Positions 59,546-64,000 of a stretch of 64,000 nt of DNA are shown here, in pieces; the first letter of the stretch is position 1, and each line of letters opens with the position of its first letter. Location of the stretch: the NCBI RefSeq assembly GCF_000425425.1, contig NZ_AUDK01000011.1:62001-126000 (forward strand), read 5' to 3'. A model generated the notes under the pieces. That model was given only the letters and a program-made list of their open reading frames with translations. It was not told the DNA's origin and did not search any database. Both the position numbers and the translations under genes were made by a program. The stretch comes from Flavobacterium daejeonense DSM 17708 (GTDB taxonomy: Bacteria > Bacteroidota > Bacteroidia > Flavobacteriales > Flavobacteriaceae).

Positions 59546-60973
59546 ATGAAAACTAAACAGGAAGTTTATACTAAAGAATCTTTTGAAATTGGAAAATGGG
59601 CTATCAACTTAAACACAAATACAATTTTCTGGGACGCAAAAACCAGAGAACTATTTGAAGTCAACGAAGATTTTATTCCAAATTTTAAAAATTGCACTCA
59701 CTTTATTAACCGAAAAAATTTCATTGCTTTTAAAACAATTATTAACGAAGCATTTAAAAACAACGTTCCCAGTTTTGGAAAAATACAAATTATTACGGCT
59801 AATAAAACCATTAAACTGTTGGAATGCATTTGCCAGATTGAATTGGTTCAAAATCAAATTAGCCGAATTCACGGGACTTTTAAAGGCGTAAATCAACCCA
59901 AAAACATCGAAAAAGATCTCTGTCTATTATCACTCATTGGTTCGGAAACCACCGATAGTATTATCATAACCAATACCGAAGGAGAAGCCATTTGGGCAAA
60001 TCAGGCTTATATGAAATTAAGTGGTTCAACTTTACCGAAAATCATTGGAAAGAAACCTGATTTTTTCTGTTTTTCACCCCAAATAAATAGTGAAACCTTA
60101 AATAAAATCACACAGTCCATTCAGCAAAAAACAGCGACTAAAGTAGTTTTTCATCATTTTGACAAACAAAATCAAAAATACTGGCTCGAATTAAACATCA
60201 CTCCTGTTTTTAACGAAAACGGAATTTGTTCGAAATTCATTGCTATTGGCAGAGATATAACGGCTACCAAAGAAAAAGAAATAGAACTCAAAGAGCTATT
60301 AGAAGTAACCAGTCAGCAAAACAATAAACTGCTGAATTTTACGCATATTGTTTCTCATAATATTCGTTCTCATACCAGTAATTTACAGATGGTTTTGGAC
60401 GTTATTGAAAACACCGACGATACCAATGAAAAGCTCACATTTATTGATATGTTTAAAGAAGGAACCGAAAAACTGGCTGAAACCGTAGAAAACTTAAACG
60501 AGGTAATTACTATTCAAAAAAATAGCAACATTAACAAAACCAGTGTTCATTTGAAGTCGGAAATTGAAAAAGCTACCAGCCTTTTTTATAACAAAATTGC
60601 CATTACACAGAATATTCCCGGCGATTTAAGCATTAATGTAATTCCGGCTTACTTAGAAAATATGCTGCAAAATTTAGTGACTAACGCCATTAAATACCAA
60701 TCTCCTGAACGGATTCCGCGATTGGAAATAAGTTATCAAAATCAGGATAACTATCACATTATTGTTTTTAAAGACAATGGTTTAGGAATTAACACCGAAA
60801 AACACAAACACAAACTTTTTGGCATGTACAAAACTTTTCATGGAAATGATGATGCAAAAGGCATAGGTTTATTCATTGTTAAAAATCAAATTGAAGCCAT
60901 GAATGGAAAAATTGAATTAGAAAGCACCGAAGGATTAGGCAGTACATTTAAACTCTATTTTGATGAAAAATAA
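59546..60973 (+). CDS. PAS domain sensor histidine kinase
   Basis: A 475-residue cytoplasmic kinase; I start at the ATG 59546 (MKTKQEVYTKESFEIGKWAI) since the longer frame opens with a non-ATG codon and an unlikely sequence. Two PAS-like modules (about 10-115 and 125-240, with ITNTEGEAIWANQAYMKLSG) precede the dimerisation helix FTHIVSHNIRSHTSNLQMVL, with His271 as the phosphorylation site, and an HATPase_c domain (LVTNAIKYQSP, VFKDNGLGIN, GIGLFIVKNQIEAMNGKIE). It has no membrane segment, so it senses an internal signal. It overlaps the response regulator by 11 bp. Confidence 0.9.
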   Translation: MKTKQEVYTKESFEIGKWAINLNTNTIFWDAKTRELFEVNEDFIPNFKNCTHFINRKNFIAFKTIINEAFKNNVPSFGKIQIITANKTIKLLECICQIELVQNQISRIHGTFKGVNQPKNIEKDLCLLSLIGSETTDSIIITNTEGEAIWANQAYMKLSGSTLPKIIGKKPDFFCFSPQINSETLNKITQSIQQKTATKVVFHHFDKQNQKYWLELNITPVFNENGICSKFIAIGRDITATKEKEIELKELLEVTSQQNNKLLNFTHIVSHNIRSHTSNLQMVLDVIENTDDTNEKLTFIDMFKEGTEKLAETVENLNEVITIQKNSNINKTSVHLKSEIEKATSLFYNKIAITQNIPGDLSINVIPAYLENMLQNLVTNAIKYQSPERIPRLEISYQNQDNYHIIVFKDNGLGINTEKHKHKLFGMYKTFHGNDDAKGIGLFIVKNQIEAMNGKIELESTEGLGSTFKLYFDEK

Positions 60974-61367
60974 ACTTACTTACATTATTGATGACGACCA
61001 ATTATCAATTAGATTAATGAGTATGATTATCACAAAAAATAATTTTTGCGAAGAAATAACTGCATTTCATAATCCTCAAACCGCTTTAGACGAACTCAAA
61101 AAAAACACCTCTGATTTATCCAAACTTCCGGATGTTATTTTATTAGATTTGAACATGCCCGTTTTGGACGGCTGGCAGTTTTTGGACGAACTAAATCAAA
61201 TTTCATTTGGCAAAAAGATTGTCGTTTTTATTGTTTCTTCTTCCATTGATCCCAGCGATTTAGAAATGACAAAAAAATACCCGATGGTAACCAATTACAT
61301 TGTAAAACCCATCAACTCCGAAAAACTAAAAAAAGCGACCTTATTATTTGAAAATGAAGTAAAATAA
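60963..61367 (+). CDS. Stand-alone response regulator receiver protein
   Basis: A 134-residue single receiver domain from the ATG 60963. The acidic residues are Asp10-Asp12 in IIDDDQLS, the phosphorylation site is Asp62 in VILLDLNMPVLDGWQF, and the late Ser and Lys lie in FIVSSSIDPSD and NYIVKPINSEKL. No output domain is present, so it acts as a phosphate relay or by protein contact, as partner of the PAS kinase encoded just upstream. Confidence 0.93.
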   Translation: MKNKLTYIIDDDQLSIRLMSMIITKNNFCEEITAFHNPQTALDELKKNTSDLSKLPDVILLDLNMPVLDGWQFLDELNQISFGKKIVVFIVSSSIDPSDLEMTKKYPMVTNYIVKPINSEKLKKATLLFENEVK

Positions 61368-61399
61368 AGCTTTTTTTAAAAGAAAAGTACGCTTCTTAA

Positions 61400-61462
61400 A
61401 AACAGAGAATTATAGTAACTTTGTAAGACTATGAAAGTCGTAAGAACTATAATTCTCTGTTT
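61400..61462. promoter_or_regulatory. Promoter and start codon enclosed by a perfect 16-bp inverted repeat
   Basis: AAACAGAGAATTATAG (61400-61415) and CTATAATTCTCTGTTT (61447-61462) are exactly complementary. Between them lie the -7 element TAACTTTG (61416-61423) and the ATG at 61431. Transcripts started at this promoter lack the left arm; transcripts read through from the response regulator gene contain both and could fold with the start codon in the loop. Confidence 0.6.
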
Positions 61463-63281
61463 GTTTTTATATCATTTCAGCCTGCAATTGCGGGCACAAA
61501 GCATTAGTATTGATGACACTAAAAATGCCGCCGAACTGGTAAACTTGCTCACTCAAAACAGCTCCTGTCTGCAAATTGCCAATGAATCAGTTAGCGGCGA
61601 TACTTTTACTCCTGGTAAAAACAGCTATGGAACCTTTAGTAACAGCTCAGCTAACTTTCCGTTTCAATCCGGGATTGTGCTGAGCAGTTGGAGTAGTACT
61701 CAATCGGCAGGACCATTTGTACGAACTTCCGGAGAAGGAAGCGATTCCTGGCTTGGCGATACTGATTTGGATCAAACCTTAAATATAAATTCCTCAAATG
61801 CGACTGTTTTGGAATTTGATTTTACTCCTCAAACTAATGCCATTAGCTTTAATTATCTTTTTGCTTCTAATGAGTATCAGGATGATTATCCTTGCCGTTT
61901 TTCGGATGGTTTTGCTTTTTTAATCAAAGAAAAAAACAGCACTAATCCTTATCGAAATTTAGCGGTAATTCCAAATTCGACAACTCCGGTTTCTTCCACT
62001 AATATTCATCCGGCGATTGCATTTGTGGATCCGTTTGGAAATATCAAATCCTGTGCTGCAACTAATGCCTCTTTCTTTGGACAATTTAACAATATACCAA
62101 ACAATTCCAGCCCTATAAATTATGCCGGACAAACTAAAGTTCTTAATGCACGAACTAATGTTATTCCCGGAACTACTTATCACATTAAATTAGTGGTTGC
62201 CGATGACCGAAATCCTTTATATGATTCGGCAATTTTTATTGAAGCAGCGAGTTTTAACTCCGTTATTGACTTAGGAACTGATAAATTATTAGCAACCAAT
62301 AACGCGATATGTTTTGGCGAAAACTATATAATCGACACCCAATTATCCTCTACTTTTAATTACAAATGGTACAAAGACGGTGTATTATTAGCTACTGAAA
62401 CCAATCTGTCCTACACCGTAACAGCGCCGGGAACTTACAAAGTAGAAGTGACATTATCTCCTTCCGGCTGTGTTGCGACCAATGATATTAAAATAGAATT
62501 CACTCCCGAAATTGTTTTAAACGATTACACATTAATGCATTGCGATTTTGACGGAGATGGAAAAGAAGTTTTTGATTTATCTCAGGCTGATGATTTCATA
62601 AAAAACAACAACACAACTTTAAGCAACGTTATTTATTATGAAAATAGTAGTGATGCCGAAACTGACAGCAATCCTATTCTGAATCCTTCAAATTACGTTA
62701 ACCAATCGCCAAACCAAACGCTCATTGCTAAAGTCACTAATTCCTATAATTGTGCAAATTATGCCGAATTAACTTTGAAAACTTCAAACGACAATATTCC
62801 AAATAAAACAGCAATAATAACCGGAGTTCAAACTCATGATTTTGACGGAAATAATAACACGGTAGTTATCGAATACAGCGGTTCCGGAAATTACGAATTC
62901 TCTATCGACGGAAATTTCTATCAGGACAATCCGGAATTTTTAAATCTTTCTGCCGGAAGCTATACCGCTTATGCCAGAGATAAAAACGATTGTAGTGAAT
63001 CTATTCTTTTTCCTTTTATAATTTTGGATTATCCGCGTTATTTCACTCCTAATTCGGATGGATTTAACGATACCTGGACCATAAAAAACCTAAATACACT
63101 GCCCCAAGCTAGTATTGCTATTTTTGATCGTTATGGAAAACTCCTCAAGCAATTCAACTCCACAAATCTGAATTGGAACGGAACTTTCAACGGTCATTTA
63201 CTTCCTGCTGATGATTATTGGTTCAATCTGATTTTTGAAGATGGCAAAAACATTAAAGGTCATTTTTCATTAAAAAGGTAA
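61431..63281 (+). CDS. Choice-of-anchor L / gliding-motility C-terminal domain surface protein (T9SS type B)
   Basis: A 616-residue secreted protein. Signal peptide (1 to about 23, ending LRAQS), then a choice-of-anchor L domain (about 25-280): NAAELVNLLTQNSSCLQIANESVSG, FPFQSGIVLSSWSS, SFNYLFASNEYQDDYPC and IKLVVADDRNPLYDSAIFIEAASF. An Ig-like domain follows (about 285-365) and Asp/Asn-rich linkers. The end (about 535-616, YFTPNSDGFNDTWTIKNL...IFDRYGKLLKQF...NWNGTFNGHLLPADDYWF) is the type B sorting signal for type IX secretion (gliding motility-associated C-terminal domain). It is exported to the cell surface. Confidence 0.93.
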   Translation: MKVVRTIILCLFLYHFSLQLRAQSISIDDTKNAAELVNLLTQNSSCLQIANESVSGDTFTPGKNSYGTFSNSSANFPFQSGIVLSSWSSTQSAGPFVRTSGEGSDSWLGDTDLDQTLNINSSNATVLEFDFTPQTNAISFNYLFASNEYQDDYPCRFSDGFAFLIKEKNSTNPYRNLAVIPNSTTPVSSTNIHPAIAFVDPFGNIKSCAATNASFFGQFNNIPNNSSPINYAGQTKVLNARTNVIPGTTYHIKLVVADDRNPLYDSAIFIEAASFNSVIDLGTDKLLATNNAICFGENYIIDTQLSSTFNYKWYKDGVLLATETNLSYTVTAPGTYKVEVTLSPSGCVATNDIKIEFTPEIVLNDYTLMHCDFDGDGKEVFDLSQADDFIKNNNTTLSNVIYYENSSDAETDSNPILNPSNYVNQSPNQTLIAKVTNSYNCANYAELTLKTSNDNIPNKTAIITGVQTHDFDGNNNTVVIEYSGSGNYEFSIDGNFYQDNPEFLNLSAGSYTAYARDKNDCSESILFPFIILDYPRYFTPNSDGFNDTWTIKNLNTLPQASIAIFDRYGKLLKQFNSTNLNWNGTFNGHLLPADDYWFNLIFEDGKNIKGHFSLKR

Positions 63282-63311
63282 ATAATCACAACTTATTTAT
63301 ATATTTATCGA

Positions 63312-64000
63312 ATGAGGAAAATTTTCTTGATGAGCTTATTTTTCATAGCACTGAATTGTTGGGCACAATTTAGTAAGACGCATTATATTCCGCCGTTAAC
63401 CAGCCAAAATGATAATTTATTAACCGGAGATCATTATTTATATATTTCTACCCCAAGCACTAAAAATGTTGCACTGAAAATCATAGCTATTGGCGGTCAG
63501 ATTATCAATGCTACTGTTAGCAACACCAATCCTTATGTCTATCAAATAGGTTTTGGTGACAATACCCAACTGCTTACGCCAAAAACAGCTACCGGAAAGC
63601 TATCAAATAAAGGATATATCATAGAAGCTGACGACTTAATATTTTGTAGTGTAAGAGTAAATTCCGGTTTTGACCCAGATCGCAAAGTTTATAATCATGC
63701 CGGTGGATTAGTAACCAAGGGAAACAGCGCTTTAGGAACTACTTTCCGGCTTGGTACAATGCTTAATCCTTTAAACGACCCTACGCTTCTTAATTTTGCT
63801 TCGATACTCGCTACCGAGAACAACACAACCGTTACAATTTCAAATATTCCTAACGGAACACTTTTAGTCAACGGCACCATTATTTCTGGTTCAATTACTC
63901 TTAATTTAAACAAAAACGAAAGCTATGTTATTGCATTAGAGAACGATAATAATACGGTTTCAAACAGTTCTAATTTAATTGGAGCTTTAGTCCAATCAGA
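63312..64000 (+). CDS. Secreted surface protein, IgGFc-binding-like N-terminus (partial)
   Basis: The frame starts at the ATG 63312 and is open to the window end (229 complete codons). It begins with a signal peptide (MRKIFLMSLFFIALNCWAQ), then FSKTHYIPPLTSQNDNLLTGDHYLYISTPS and a beta-rich region, NHAGGLVTKGNSALGTTFRLGTMLN and FASILATENNTTVTISNIPNG. This resembles the N-terminal part of large IgGFc-binding-like adhesins that end in a type B sorting domain in flavobacteria. The C-terminus lies outside. It follows its neighbour by 30 bp and may be co-transcribed. Confidence 0.75.
   Translation, partial: MRKIFLMSLFFIALNCWAQFSKTHYIPPLTSQNDNLLTGDHYLYISTPSTKNVALKIIAIGGQIINATVSNTNPYVYQIGFGDNTQLLTPKTATGKLSNKGYIIEADDLIFCSVRVNSGFDPDRKVYNHAGGLVTKGNSALGTTFRLGTMLNPLNDPTLLNFASILATENNTTVTISNIPNGTLLVNGTIISGSITLNLNKNESYVIALENDNNTVSNSSNLIGALVQS

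Overview
The window is AT-rich chromosomal DNA from a member of the Bacteroidota, most probably the family Flavobacteriaceae and close to Flavobacterium. Four things point there: a cbb3 oxidase cluster with fused ccoN and ccoO; Bacteroidota-type promoters (TAnnTTTG) in front of many genes; families typical of the group (DUF5606, HPP, a type IX secretion type B sorting domain, a choice-of-anchor L protein); and weak Shine-Dalgarno sites. I found no rRNA, tRNA, prophage or CRISPR array.

Layout. 1-7400: the cbb3 cytochrome oxidase cluster (ccoI, ccoS, ccoNO, ccoQ, ccoP, partial ccoG, all leftward) with a divergent Crp/Fnr-type regulator. Palindromic FNR-like boxes precede ccoI, ccoS and the regulator. 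7400-8900: a small accessory patch with a truncated adenine methyltransferase, a REP-like hairpin element, a MazEF-type toxin-antitoxin pair and a MITE-like palindrome. 9000-19100: a sugar catabolic locus with a DeoR regulator, FucI-type isomerase, split transketolase, RbsBAC-type ABC importer with a DUF2291 protein, and an FGGY kinase. The parts suggest import, isomerisation, phosphorylation and feeding into the pentose phosphate pathway; the substrate is unknown. 19100-26100: an alpha/beta hydrolase whose lipoprotein signal is out of frame, a repeat-dense spacer, a NarL-type two-component pair, a small secreted repeat protein and a transglutaminase-like protein.

26100-40700: mostly housekeeping genes (mazG, DUF5606, def, an FUSC transporter, mqo, ruvX, a RelE/ParE toxin-antitoxin pair, dapD, two glycosyltransferases, an LPS-kinase-like protein, a TsaC-like gene, CCA-adding enzyme, ctaA). 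Small genes for a GxxExxY nuclease-like protein and a four-helix-bundle (S23-type) protein are inserted between inverted repeats. 40900-53300: a CDP-alcohol phosphatidyltransferase, two thioredoxin-fold proteins, a 1.1-kb G-poor noncoding block, an acetyltransferase, a VOC protein, a ClC/HPP operon, a second four-helix-bundle cassette, a nucleoid-associated protein, a large GAF protein, and an HD domain fused to a Pycsar-effector-type membrane domain. 53300-64000: a metallophosphoesterase / kinase-like / beta-barrel fusion, two poorly known proteins, a PAS histidine kinase with its response regulator, and two proteins that look like type IX secretion cargo, the last cut by the window edge.

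The most distinctive layer is noncoding. At least seven families of palindromic intergenic repeats occur. Some exist both as short empty palindromes and as arms enclosing a small gene (GxxExxY or four-helix bundle), as expected if these genes are cassettes of minimal mobile elements. Other points of interest are the HD-PycTM fusion, the three-part outer-membrane phosphoesterase, the sugar locus and the matching geometry of the FNR-box promoters.
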